NCBI RefSeq assembly: GCF_001306175.1
Contig: NZ_LGKN01000004.1
Span: 62,001 to 126,000 of the forward strand
Length of the DNA: 64,000 bases
Direction of reading: 5' to 3'
Origin: Ardenticatena maritima
GTDB lineage: Bacteria; Chloroflexota; Anaerolineae; Ardenticatenales; Ardenticatenaceae
Position 1 is the stretch's first letter; each line of letters starts with the position of its first letter. Positions 54,156-63,555 of the stretch are shown here, one piece after another. The notes under the pieces are model-generated. The model did not search any database. It was given only the letters and a program-made list of their open reading frames with translations, and was not told where the DNA came from. The position numbers were made by a program, and so were the translations under genes.

Positions 54156-55567
54156 TCAGTATGCCCCTTTTCCAAACAGAACAATCCAAACCGTTCTCCA
54201 CAGAATTTTTAAATCAAGCCAAAACGAATAGTTCTGTACGTAAAACAAATCATCTTCGGTATGCAAATGCATGGGCTTATCAGAGCGCCCATTGACTTGC
54301 CACCAACCAGTAATCCCTTGCGGCACACAAAAACGTTTACGTTGCCAGGGTTCGTACTGTTCGACCAACCAGGGTAATTCCGGGCGTGGCCCCACCAGAC
54401 TCATCTCGCCTTTGAGGACATTGAATAGCTGCGGCAATTCATCCAGGCTTGTGCGGCGCAAAAATCGTCCAACACGGGTGACACGAGGATCGTCACGTTT
54501 TTTGTGAATAATTTTGCCATCCTCGGTTACTTCGTTGACCAGCGCTTGCATCTTCTCAGCACCGACAACCATCGTTCGGAATTTGTACATGGTAAACAGG
54601 CGGCCATTTTCCCCCACTCGTACTTGCCGAAAGAGAATGGGACCTGGTGAGTCCAGTTTGATCGCCAGCGCAATAAGCCCCATAACGGGGAGTGCCATCA
54701 GTGTAGCAAGCCCGCCCGCACTTAAATCAAAGATGCGTTTGAGCATGCGTTGGTACTCATTCAGAGCAGGCGCACGCACATTGATCATGGGAATGCCCGC
54801 AAACTCCTCAACAGACGCGCGGTACAAGGCGAGTGAAAAATAATCGGGAACAATGAGAGTATGTACGGGCAATTCATGCAGTGTCACAACCAACATCTCA
54901 ACTTTTTCATACGCACGGCGTGGAAGTGTAATAACAACTTCTTCTATATCGTATTTTTGAACCACGCGAGCAACATCGTCTAACGTCCCCAAAATGGGTG
55001 CTTCAACATGTTGCTGTTTCTCAACACAATCATCAAGATAACCCACAAAGCGCAAGCCCGTCCATGCGTATTTATCAATCATCTGCGCGACTTGTTGGCC
55101 CATCTGCCCCGCACCGACAATCAGCACGCGGCGCTCTTTGGGGGGCAGTTTGCGAATGCGCCAGAGCACACGCATTCCAACCCGCCAGGCCAGCAAAAAA
55201 CGAAAACCAGGATGACAAAGGTGCCAAAAAGCCACCGCGAGAGTGAGCGTTCGGTCAAATAGAGCAAGCCGGCAAAACACAATGCCGCCAGCAAAATCCC
55301 AAAAGCAACACGGGAAAATTCATCCACGGCTTTATAGGTATGGCGTGGGTCATATGCAGAGACAATCAACAAGACGCCAACCCACACTAATGGAGCAAGT
55401 CCATAGACGAAAGCCGGCACCTGGCCTTCCGGATGCGGAGTGACGAATGGGAAATAAGTATGCAATGAAGGGCGCACGAGCGCCGCTACCATAAACGCTA
55501 CGACGACAAAGACGGCATCCAGCACCATTGATAAAATAGCGAAATCGGTACTATAGCGGCGCAACAT
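54156..55567 (-). pseudogene. Undecaprenyl-phosphate sugar-phosphotransferase (WbaP/WcaJ type), split by a frameshift at a T6 run
   Basis: The N-terminal frame (start 55567) encodes the five-TM-type membrane domain and ends VILVFVFCWPGG; the C-terminal frame continues as LLAWRVGMRVLWRIRK, with a CoA/NAD-like fold (VLIVGAGQMGQQ) and the catalytic sugar-transferase domain ([56 protein letters not shown]). On the minus strand the join is GTTTTTTGC (T6 at 55195-55200); one more T would restore a single frame of about 470 residues, the usual family length. It primes polysaccharide synthesis on undecaprenyl phosphate. The break may be mutation, assembly error or slippage. Confidence 0.88.
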
Positions 55568-55619
55568 CGGAGACTCCTCCTTCCTCCAACAAACGACACA
55601 ACAACCAGCGGGGAAAGGC

Positions 55620-55655
55620 GCTCGTCAAGATGATGGGAAACTCATCTTGACGAGC
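55620..55655. repeat. 14-bp perfect hairpin upstream of the priming transferase
   Basis: GCTCGTCAAGATGA / TCATCTTGACGAGC (55620-55633 and 55642-55655) with an 8-base loop. It lacks a T run on either strand, so it is not a classical terminator. It lies between the epimerase stop and the transferase start, about 50 bases before the latter. Confidence 0.75.
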
Positions 55656-55678
55656 ACATACCAAAAGCTATCGTTTGG

Positions 55679-56677
55679 TTAGACCGAGGCAGACGAGATA
55701 TCCATCTCACGCGCGAGTTTCTGGCGCACCTGTTCCTCAATCCAGGCATAAGTGCGCGCTAAACCTTCTTCAAGCGAAATTTGAGGCTCCCATCCCAGGA
55801 CCTCGCGCAAGCGCGTATTGTCGGAGTTGCGCCCGCGAACGCCTTGCGGCCCCGGCACATGCTTCTTCACAATCTCAATACCCGCGATATTGGCGATGAT
55901 ATCGGCCAACTCATTGATCGTCACCATACGATCTTGCCCAATATTGAGAGGCTGATGGTAGTCACTCTGCATCAAGCGATACACACCCTCTACGAGGTCG
56001 TCAACATAGCAGAAGGAACGGGTTTGCTCACCATCCCCCCAGATCTCCACTTCAGGGTTCCCGGTCAATTTTGTGATCGCAATTTTACGGCACAATGCCG
56101 CAGGCGCTTTTTCCTTGCCACCTTCCCACGTTCCCAAAGGTCCAAAAATATTGTGGAAACGTGCCACATAGGTTTTGAACCCATAATCTTCATAGTAATA
56201 CTGGCAGAGTTTTTCCATGAAAAGTTTTTCCCATCCATATCCCTCTTCGGGATCAGCGGGGTAAGCGTCTTCCTCACGCAAGGGCGTCAAATCCGGGTCT
56301 TGCTGGCGATATTGCGGATAAATGCACGCCGACGAGGAGAAGAAGAATTTTTCAGCCCCATTACGACGCGCGGCTTCGAGCATATGGACATTAATCATTG
56401 CACTATTGCTCGCAATAACCGCATGGTATGCTGTAATGTAGCCAATGCCCCCCATATCTGCCGCAAGGTGATAGACGTGATCAACGCCGCGGGTTGCCAG
56501 CAGGCAGTTATCCCAGCGGCGCAAATCCAGCACCTCGAATTCATCCGCCGGGCTAGGTTCAAATTCAGGCTCTTTGATGTCCACCCCGCGCACCCAATAG
56601 CCTTTTTGCTTCAGATACTTGACCAGGTGATGCCCAATGAATCCACCGGCCCCCGTTACAAGCACTCTGGTTTGCAT
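55679..56677 (-). CDS. NAD-dependent epimerase/dehydratase, GDP-mannose 3,5-epimerase-like
   Basis: A 332-residue extended SDR. Rossmann motif TGAGGFIGHHLVKYLKQ, VYHLAADMGGIGYI, SSSACIYP with catalytic Ser, and YGWEKLFMEKL with the YxxxK pair. VDIKEPEFEPSPADEFEVLDLR is typical of GDP-mannose 3,5-epimerases. It should change GDP-mannose to GDP-galactose or a related GDP-sugar for the polysaccharide. The ATG at 56675-56677 has GGAGGAGG six bases upstream; the longer frame to 56716 has no such site. Confidence 0.9.
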   Translation of the reverse strand: MQTRVLVTGAGGFIGHHLVKYLKQKGYWVRGVDIKEPEFEPSPADEFEVLDLRRWDNCLLATRGVDHVYHLAADMGGIGYITAYHAVIASNSAMINVHMLEAARRNGAEKFFFSSSACIYPQYRQQDPDLTPLREEDAYPADPEEGYGWEKLFMEKLCQYYYEDYGFKTYVARFHNIFGPLGTWEGGKEKAPAALCRKIAITKLTGNPEVEIWGDGEQTRSFCYVDDLVEGVYRLMQSDYHQPLNIGQDRMVTINELADIIANIAGIEIVKKHVPGPQGVRGRNSDNTRLREVLGWEPQISLEEGLARTYAWIEEQVRQKLAREMDISSASV

Positions 56678-56716
56678 GAAAAACCTCCTCCTTGCTTCTG
56701 TTGACAACAACACCAT

Positions 56717-57481
56717 TCACACCGATTGTGAACGGATTCCCAACTCTTCCTGCAAAACCCACCAGGCGAATTTACTGCCGCCCAGCAAATAACGCCGCCA
56801 CAATCTGCGTGGTTCACTCAACAAACGGTGCAACCATTGCAAACCATGTTCACGCATCCATGTCGGTGCCTCCTTCGTGCGCCCACTCAAAATGTCAAAA
56901 GCGGCGCCTACACCCAGCAAGACGGGGACATTCAAACGGTCACGGTGCTCATACATCCAGCGTTCCTGTTTGGGCGTACTGATCCCAACCCACAAGACAT
57001 CAGGTTGCGCGGCGTGAATATGCTCAATGACGGCTGCGTCTTCCTCAGGTGTGAGTGGGCGAAACGGCGGGGAATACATCCCAACAACATTGACATCATA
57101 CCGCGCATGCAGCACTTCGGCCAACTGTTCGGGAACGCCTGGAAGCCCACCGTACAGATAATGGCGATACCGAGAGCCGGTTTGCTCGCAAAAGGTAGCC
57201 ATCAATTCGGGGCCATACACACGCCGTTTCAAAGCGTACCCCCGCCGGCGACCGAGCCATACAAGGGGCATCCCATCCGGCACAACCAAATCGGCAGCGT
57301 TGAGGACCTGGCGAAAGGTCTCATCTTCTTGGGCGACAGTGACCCCGTGCATTCCTGTGACAGCCACATAATGGCACCGCTCGCGTGCAGCAATCCATGT
57401 TTCCATAAGGGCTATGACATCGGGGATTTGTACCGCATGTACACGCACACCTAACACCGAGTACGATGGAGGGCTTTCCAT
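56717..57481 (-). CDS. WecG/TagA/CpsF-family glycosyltransferase (GT26)
   Basis: A 254-residue GT26 protein with VTGMHGVTVAQEDETFRQVL, the VVPDGMPLVWLGR motif containing the likely catalytic Asp, YGGLPGVPEQLAE, and VWVGISTPKQERWMYEHR near the C-terminus. GT26 enzymes transfer N-acetylmannosamine(-uronic acid) or glucose to lipid-linked intermediates. The ATG at 57481 has GGAG eight bases upstream. It sits between the epimerase and a GT4 gene. Confidence 0.92.
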   Translation of the reverse strand: MESPPSYSVLGVRVHAVQIPDVIALMETWIAARERCHYVAVTGMHGVTVAQEDETFRQVLNAADLVVPDGMPLVWLGRRRGYALKRRVYGPELMATFCEQTGSRYRHYLYGGLPGVPEQLAEVLHARYDVNVVGMYSPPFRPLTPEEDAAVIEHIHAAQPDVLWVGISTPKQERWMYEHRDRLNVPVLLGVGAAFDILSGRTKEAPTWMREHGLQWLHRLLSEPRRLWRRYLLGGSKFAWWVLQEELGIRSQSV

Positions 57482-57567
57482 AAAACGACTCCTGCTCAAT
57501 CAAAGTTGTACAAATAAACGATGAAGGAAACCTTTTTTAGGGGTAAAAGATACCCGAGACAATGCGA

Positions 57568-58746
57568 TTATACCAGCGCCATTTGTCGCGCTTGGGCGTA
57601 AATATCCATCAACAACGCATAGTTTCGCTCTGCTGTGTATTTCTCCTCATACGCTCGACGCGCTTCGCGTCCCATCTCTGCCAGTTTCTCGGAGTGCGTC
57701 CAGGCCCATTCAACCGTGACCGCCAGGTCTTCCGGGTCATTCGGGTTGAAGAGAAGGCCCGTGCGCCCATCCTCTACAATCTCAGCTATCGCGCCAAGCC
57801 GCGAGGCAATGACGGGCAACCCGCAGGCGAAGGCTTCAGCAACCGACACCGGAAAGTTCTCATAACATTCTGATGGAAACACCAAGACCCGCGCTTTCTG
57901 CATCAGACAGAAAACGTCTTCTCTCGCTTTTCGTCCCAGCACCTCCACCTCTGTAAGTCCTTCGCGCCCGATGAACGCTTCAACCTCCGCCCGCAGCGGT
58001 CCATCCCCCACAATCTTGAGGGGCACGTCCTTGAGCATTCGCCAGGCGCGAAGGAGCGTGTGCATTCCCTTTTCCGGCGAGAGTCGCCCCACAAAGAGGG
58101 CGTAATTCCCTTCATGGCGTCCCACACCGGGATCCGGGTCCACGAAGTTCGGCTTGACGACGATCTTCTCAGCTGGCAGGCCGCCTTCAATAAACTTCCG
58201 CCGGGCGAAGTCGGTGAGAGCAATGTAGATATCCACTTGCTCGCTCCACGTCTTCATCGCTCGATGGACCATGAGCATGGCCGCTACCACCGAGGTCTGG
58301 AGGCGCGAACCTCGCCAACAGCCGTGCATCACACTGGGCCAGGGAGCCGTCCGACCTACGCACTCTTCACAAACGCGCCCCTCCCGCATCAGCAACGCTC
58401 CGGGGCAGATGAGGCGATAGTTGTGCAGCGTTTGCACCACCGGCACCCCCTCCTCCTGGCAGGCGTAGTAGGCCGCCGGGGAGATCATCAAAAAGGTGTT
58501 ATGGAAGTGGGCCACGTCGGGCTTTCTCTCCCGGATGAGCCGCCGCATCTTTTCCTGCGTCTCCCCAGACCAAACCGCATTTCGTACAGCCTGGAGCGGG
58601 TTCATCCCGCTGAGCCGCGCGTTGTCCTCCACGAAGGGAATGACCTCGTGGCCCATCCGCTCCAGCAGGGCTATCTCCGTCTCGAAGACGGCATCCTCAC
58701 CGCCGGGTTGGAGGTAGTGGTTGTGGATGAGACATACTCTAAGCAT
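57568..58746 (-). CDS. GT4-type glycosyltransferase
   Basis: A 392-residue GT-B fold retaining glycosyltransferase. The N-terminal half has VAHFHNTFLMISPAAYY and a Cys-rich segment (VCEECVGRTAPW) often seen in this subgroup; the C-terminal half has the donor site FVGRLSPEKGMHTLLRAW, KIVGDGPLRAEVE, and FPSECYENFPVSVAEAFACGLPVI with the EX7E motif. It is GC-rich with different codon choice from the AT-rich sulfotransferase gene that overlaps its start by 8 bases, so the composition boundary falls exactly at this junction. Confidence 0.93.
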   Translation of the reverse strand: MLRVCLIHNHYLQPGGEDAVFETEIALLERMGHEVIPFVEDNARLSGMNPLQAVRNAVWSGETQEKMRRLIRERKPDVAHFHNTFLMISPAAYYACQEEGVPVVQTLHNYRLICPGALLMREGRVCEECVGRTAPWPSVMHGCWRGSRLQTSVVAAMLMVHRAMKTWSEQVDIYIALTDFARRKFIEGGLPAEKIVVKPNFVDPDPGVGRHEGNYALFVGRLSPEKGMHTLLRAWRMLKDVPLKIVGDGPLRAEVEAFIGREGLTEVEVLGRKAREDVFCLMQKARVLVFPSECYENFPVSVAEAFACGLPVIASRLGAIAEIVEDGRTGLLFNPNDPEDLAVTVEWAWTHSEKLAEMGREARRAYEEKYTAERNYALLMDIYAQARQMALV

Positions 58747-59719
58747 ATCCGTACTTTTCTCGAAGTAGGTAAAGCGATTTCCGTAAATCCTCAGGCAGAC
58801 TTTCGGGTATGTTACTCACCTTTCTCGGAGCACTTATTCCTTGCAAAACAGGGCTCAAACGGTCCGACCATTCCAAGCCACAAAATTCTAATACACTATT
58901 TAAGACCAAGTAAGGATGATTTGTTAATTCTTCATAATAAATTCTAAAATATCGGTTGGTACCTTTTATTTGCTGAATATCTTGATCGATAATCTCAAGT
59001 GTCCTCCGAATTTGAAGCACAGATTGAACCTCATTTGAGGATTGTAAAAATTCACGCCAACCAGGAACTTTTACCCCCCAGAACTTCTCTTGGCTTCTAT
59101 TTTTGGCCTGAACAAGGGATAAAAAATTAGTTATAGGGTCACGAATCACATGCAAGAAAATAGCGTCCTCGAAAACAGAGTTTAGAAAACGTATCTTTAA
59201 ACTAAGACCCGGTTGCTTAAAAAGCAAGCGAGATTTTTTGCTAAATGCCAGTCGAACACGCAAATCTCGATATATAAACTTTCGCAAACTGTCCGTCGCA
59301 TCCATCTCTGTGAAATAATCATCATCTACGATATAATTGTCCTCTGATCCCCAGTTAAATATTCTCCTCCAATAAGGCAAACATTCTGAGGGGGGTATCA
59401 TACCTCGAGAGCGAGAAATTGCTCGAGGGATTGCCACATAATTTTGATCTGGCATAAAGAACGAAATGCCCCTCCGGATGAAGCATGAAAGAAGAGGGCA
59501 ATCAGGGATAATGGAATCAAGTCGTGAAAGCCAATAAAAGTCTGGATGATTTGCAAGCAGACTATAAACCAACGTGGTCCCCGAACGTTCCACTCCAATA
59601 ATGAAGATGGGACGTTCAATTTTCTGGCTGCGCCATCGGGGCGACAAGAGAATGGAGATCGACCTGTCAATGGGACGCAAAACGACATTTAGAATCTGCA
59701 ACGCACTCTTAGAAAGCAT
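58739..59719 (-). CDS. Sulfotransferase family protein
   Basis: A 326-residue PAPS-dependent-type sulfotransferase. The 5'-phosphosulfate loop is FIIGVERSGTTLVYSLLANHP near residue 40, and the 3'-phosphate motif is HVIRDPITNFLSLVQ near residue 190. It likely sulfates a sugar of the polysaccharide or a lipid; the acceptor is unknown. It begins the AT-rich tract and overlaps the next sulfotransferase by 11 bases. It is intact, unlike the fourth member of the set. Confidence 0.85.
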   Translation of the reverse strand: MLSKSALQILNVVLRPIDRSISILLSPRWRSQKIERPIFIIGVERSGTTLVYSLLANHPDFYWLSRLDSIIPDCPLLSCFIRRGISFFMPDQNYVAIPRAISRSRGMIPPSECLPYWRRIFNWGSEDNYIVDDDYFTEMDATDSLRKFIYRDLRVRLAFSKKSRLLFKQPGLSLKIRFLNSVFEDAIFLHVIRDPITNFLSLVQAKNRSQEKFWGVKVPGWREFLQSSNEVQSVLQIRRTLEIIDQDIQQIKGTNRYFRIYYEELTNHPYLVLNSVLEFCGLEWSDRLSPVLQGISAPRKVSNIPESLPEDLRKSLYLLREKYGYA

Positions 59720-60449
59720 TGAGTGCTATCTCCAACTTACAAATTAGCCTCGCCTTTTGCAAAAGCACTTTGGCCATAGGATTATCAAGTTCGGATTTCT
59801 TTCTAGCCTTTAATTCTTCACGCATCCAAGATGGCCTACCCTCCGTTGTTTCTGTGACCTTACCCTTTTTCCTGTCTTTCATATCCATATCTTCCACCAG
59901 AGCAAAGGCCCTTTGTATATTTTCCTCAGTGTGTTCAAAAGGGACAAATCTCGTTCCAAATCTCTCATTGGTTTGAACAATAACCTGACCAAAATTTGAC
60001 ACCACCTCTTCAAATGGCGCAACTATGAATCCAGTTCGATATTGAGTAATTGTTTGATAGAAAGAGATATAACCGCGTAACGCCCACACTATATCCATAT
60101 CTGGTCTTCTTATAAGTCTCGACACTATGGCATCCTCAGGTTTTCGGATCAGCACAACGGTTGGAATACCCCACTGCACAGCTCGTATTACCTGCGCAGG
60201 CACATGCAAATGATGCGCCACTTTTACTGGTCTCTCCTGTGCCAGAAGAAACGCCGCCACCGCGAAAGTATTCGCCGAGCGCGGGTAGCCTTCAATGACG
60301 ATTTCTGTGTCCTTTGACACTATAAGATCTCTTCTACTTGGCCGCAGGCGTTGAAGGGTAAAGTAGAATGCTGGTTTCTCAGCTAATGCGGCTCTGAGCG
60401 TAAAGCGAAAATTTGTTATGATCTTGCCAAGTGGTTCATTCATAACCAT
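59709..60449 (-). CDS. Sulfotransferase-like protein
   Basis: A 246-residue protein with the P-loop-like IVIEGYPRSANTFAVAAFL near residue 50 and VVLIRKPEDAIVSRLIRR near 95, corresponding to the 5'- and 3'-phosphate sites of sulfotransferases. It is smaller than the adjacent ones but retains both motifs. The start is one of two close ATGs (60449 or 60443). It overlaps both neighbours by 11 and 14 bases, so translation is probably coupled. Confidence 0.75.
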   Translation of the reverse strand: MVMNEPLGKIITNFRFTLRAALAEKPAFYFTLQRLRPSRRDLIVSKDTEIVIEGYPRSANTFAVAAFLLAQERPVKVAHHLHVPAQVIRAVQWGIPTVVLIRKPEDAIVSRLIRRPDMDIVWALRGYISFYQTITQYRTGFIVAPFEEVVSNFGQVIVQTNERFGTRFVPFEHTEENIQRAFALVEDMDMKDRKKGKVTETTEGRPSWMREELKARKKSELDNPMAKVLLQKARLICKLEIALNAF

Positions 60450-61218
60450 ATCTTTGCATTAAGTCCCCACAAGTCTCCAGAAACAGGTTATAAAGATCGC
60501 CCTGCAGGTATTTGCGCCATTCACCTGTCGCCCCCTTCCGAAAAGTGGGGCTGGCACTGGAAATAATTTGCTCAGATATACTCGCAATCTGATGCTGGGT
60601 TAAGGTAAGACCAAGATACGCAAAGAGATTTTCGATCAAGCACAATCTCTGTTCAGGATCAACAAACTCTTCAAAACGTGATATAGGAAACTCTGTATTA
60701 AGCCACCCCTCAAACCACTCCAAAGTTTGCTTCATAGATGGATACCCACGTTTAGTATCTCCTATAATAGCATGATATAACCGTTTTTCTAGAGTAAGAT
60801 CCTTTGCATATGGATAATAATAATGCTTTCTATTGCGAACCACATAAAATGCCCGTGATACGACAATATCTCGAGGGTCACGAATAACCACAATAGGTTT
60901 TACATTAGTATTTCTCAACATATCGTAAAATGCTTCGGTATAATGCAGATGTGTGATCAAAACATGACCAGGCTTTAATCTTCGTAGGAGTGTATCCAGT
61001 CCTCCATAACTCTCTAGATTCTTCGAATGCACCGTGCGGACAAAAGGGCGATATAAATTAGGATGTAAACATAAAACACGCTCAATCAGATGGGTACCCG
61101 CCTTGGGCACACTGATTACGATAATTTTAGGAATATTTTTATTAGAAACTCGCGCTACAATCTTCCTCGGAGTAAGTCCAAACCGATGAAAATCCCAAAT
61201 AATTTTTTTTAAATCCAT
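60436..61218 (-). CDS. Sulfotransferase (PF00685-type)
   Basis: A 260-residue sulfotransferase with VISVPKAGTHLIERVLCLHP near residue 35 (5'-PSB loop) and PIVVIRDPRDIVVSRAFYVV near 110 (3'-PB motif), a His-containing ITHLHY in between, and a C-terminal GATGEWRKYLQGD that matches the classical RKGxxGdWK element. It is the best match of the four to cytosolic-type sulfotransferases. It lies one base before the broken sulfotransferase gene. Confidence 0.88.
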   Translation of the reverse strand: MDLKKIIWDFHRFGLTPRKIVARVSNKNIPKIIVISVPKAGTHLIERVLCLHPNLYRPFVRTVHSKNLESYGGLDTLLRRLKPGHVLITHLHYTEAFYDMLRNTNVKPIVVIRDPRDIVVSRAFYVVRNRKHYYYPYAKDLTLEKRLYHAIIGDTKRGYPSMKQTLEWFEGWLNTEFPISRFEEFVDPEQRLCLIENLFAYLGLTLTQHQIASISEQIISSASPTFRKGATGEWRKYLQGDLYNLFLETCGDLMQRYGYE

Positions 61219-61219
61219 T

Positions 61220-62126
61220 TTATTCTACCTTTCTCGCTTTATAATCATATTTAGATAATAGCGGTCCGCAAAACAGCAGAGCCGCTATCTGCCAAAAAAT
61301 ATTCATTCTTTTTACCTTCCTAGGTTGAATATCTATAAATCTAAAAGCATGCATCTTTGCGGGATTTCCCGCGAGGGAATGTTGAATTCGTGTGAGTTGA
61401 AATCGATGCGCACTCTCAGAGAGCAAAGACGTACATCTTTTTGTATCTTCATTTACAAATAATACCACATCCTGTAATCGCTGTAACGGATTGTGAACAA
61501 AATCTTCATATCGCAAACGCATATATTTTTCTGATTTCGCGAACAAGGCTTCCGTAAAGATATTATATTATAGGCAATCCACTCCATCATTGTTCGAAAA
61601 GGAAATCTTGCCCGCAGATAATCCTTCCGACGAGACCAACTGCCAATAACATCTCTAGCATCTCGGACCAAGTGCAAAATATACACATCCACTCCCGGCA
61701 CCTGACTCATCGCCGTCGCCAAAAAACAGGGTGTTTTGAAGTATCAATAAAGACTCTGGCGCCTGTATCCCTTGCCATTTCAAAGTATAATTTCTCTACA
61801 ACATTTAAAAATTCTTTCAAATTCGCTTGACCTGTTAATTGAGAGCCAAGCATTAGATTTGGCAATGTGAGCAATCGAAGACGTTTCGTTGACCAGAGAC
61901 ACAGCTCGCGCGGAATGCTATTAATATACCGAGCCCAAAACTCACACATCTCTGGCGTTGCACCACAACTGCAAGGCAAGTTTCGTTTTTGCATTCTTTC
62001 ATTGAAGAGGTAGCGAACCTCTCCTAAATTCACAAATCCGTCAATTTCACCAAGCAATTGGCCAAGGATCGTACTGCCAGAACGTCCACTACCTGCAATA
62101 TAAAGCACCTTAATTGTCTTCTGCAT
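61220..62126 (-). pseudogene. Sulfotransferase disrupted by two frameshifts
   Basis: Three reading frames rebuild one protein of about 300 residues. Segment 1 (62126-61707) has the P-loop IAGSGRSGSTILGQLLGE. It breaks at GTTTTTTGG (T6 at 61721-61726), where an extra T restores FLATAMSQVPG and then HLVRDARDVIGSWSRR. Segment 2 (to 61453) breaks where the 5-mer ATAAT is repeated in tandem (61562-61571 on the plus strand); removing one copy gives YNIFTEALFAKSEKYMRLRYEDF, joining segment 3 to the end. Two independent lesions argue for real decay; restored length (907 minus 5 plus 1 bases) is exactly divisible by three. Confidence 0.85.
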
Positions 62127-63504
62127 TCAAATCCATCCTTTGCATCAAAGTGGCTATTGTGACTAAAACAAAAGTGGGAGCAATAACTATAGAATAGTGC
62201 AATGTATTGTCAGTCAGTGCAGAAATAAGCACCATAGCGACTGACAATGTACTAGCCATACCCCATTTTTGAACTACCTTCAATTCAGCCCTTTCCCATA
62301 ATTTCCACTGCCGAATAAACAAAGCAATCCACGCACAACAAACCAACAACAAACCGAACAATCCTGCATCATGGAAAACCTGTAGATACTCATTATGCGG
62401 GTGGTACTCAGAAACATTCTTATCAACAAAAAGTTGTGCCGTAACAACCCGGGCCGTTCCTATGCCGCGCCCGATCATTGGCTCTTGTAGAGCTGATGAA
62501 AAAACTGTTGGCCAAATAACATTTCTACCTGCTGTGTTTACCCCTCTCAATCCCATAGAAGGATCCCAAGCATCCGTAAAAAAGAACCGTTGCTGGAGTA
62601 AGGGAAAATTCATTACAGCATAAAAGAAGAATGCCATTGTAACAGATGCAGCAAACAAGACCTTCCACTTCTGCCGTAGGTTTACCCTACTCAAACCCAA
62701 TTGCAACAAACCTAAGAAGATGACCATTCGTCCCAAAGTGAAAAAAATAGTTCCCAGAGAGATCAAACTAAAGATTCGACCTCGTATTCTCTCAGAGTCA
62801 TACCGCCAATTCCCCAGAGCAAGAGAAAGGACAATAAGCAAATATAAAGGTGTTCCTCGTGCAGACCCAATTAATTCACCACGTGGGCCTCGCGATGTCA
62901 TTTCTGCGAACCCGGTACTCAACGCTACACCATACAGAACGACAGGAATCAACGCACTAAAGAGAAAAGCCTTCTCAACACGCTCGACATTGTGTAAAAA
63001 TACTCGCCGGTTTCTTCCCAAAGCGACAGGCACAAACAGTCCAAATACAATCGGCATACTATACCACAGGATATCTTTCAGTCCCGCAAAACCTGTAGGA
63101 GTTATTATCCATCGAATGATCATCCAAAGTGAAAAGAATATGAAAGGCCATAAATATCCAAACACTTGGACTTCTTTGATGTGCATAAGTAAGAAAAAAA
63201 CAATAAGAACGGTAATGCCCAGCCACAGAAAACCCGAGAGTGTGAGCGTCGTATTTCCAAAAGGAAGATTCACTTCCCGGAAGGCGGAAGCAGAAGATGA
63301 AACAACAAAGACAAGATAAAAAAGCCAAATCGGTCGCCAAAGGACCAAAAAGAATGCTATTGTCACAAGTAAGGCAAAAAACACAAATAGCCCAACTTCA
63401 TTTAACATACCGATCAATGCACCAACAGCCACGCTGATGGTTATAACAAATACAAGCGCCATTTGAATTTTTGACACATTGCGATAAGCAACACTAAATG
63501 ACAT
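62110..63504 (-). CDS. O-antigen ligase/Wzy-like polymerase
   Basis: A 464-residue membrane protein with about ten to twelve hydrophobic segments. The Wzy_C-type loop holds GRNVIWPTVFSSALQEPMIG, GRGIGTARV and YHPHNEYLQVFHDAGLFGLLL. It should polymerise or ligate polysaccharide repeats. It overlaps the broken sulfotransferase gene by 17 bases and is AT-rich like it. It is the second such gene in this block (the other lies at 51769-53019), so one may polymerise and one ligate. Confidence 0.88.
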   Translation of the reverse strand: MSFSVAYRNVSKIQMALVFVITISVAVGALIGMLNEVGLFVFFALLVTIAFFLVLWRPIWLFYLVFVVSSSASAFREVNLPFGNTTLTLSGFLWLGITVLIVFFLLMHIKEVQVFGYLWPFIFFSLWMIIRWIITPTGFAGLKDILWYSMPIVFGLFVPVALGRNRRVFLHNVERVEKAFLFSALIPVVLYGVALSTGFAEMTSRGPRGELIGSARGTPLYLLIVLSLALGNWRYDSERIRGRIFSLISLGTIFFTLGRMVIFLGLLQLGLSRVNLRQKWKVLFAASVTMAFFFYAVMNFPLLQQRFFFTDAWDPSMGLRGVNTAGRNVIWPTVFSSALQEPMIGRGIGTARVVTAQLFVDKNVSEYHPHNEYLQVFHDAGLFGLLLVCCAWIALFIRQWKLWERAELKVVQKWGMASTLSVAMVLISALTDNTLHYSIVIAPTFVLVTIATLMQRMDLNAEDN

Positions 63505-63555
63505 CAGCCACCTCTTTAATGAAAGGTGTAAATAAATCCTTTCTGCATAACAAAT

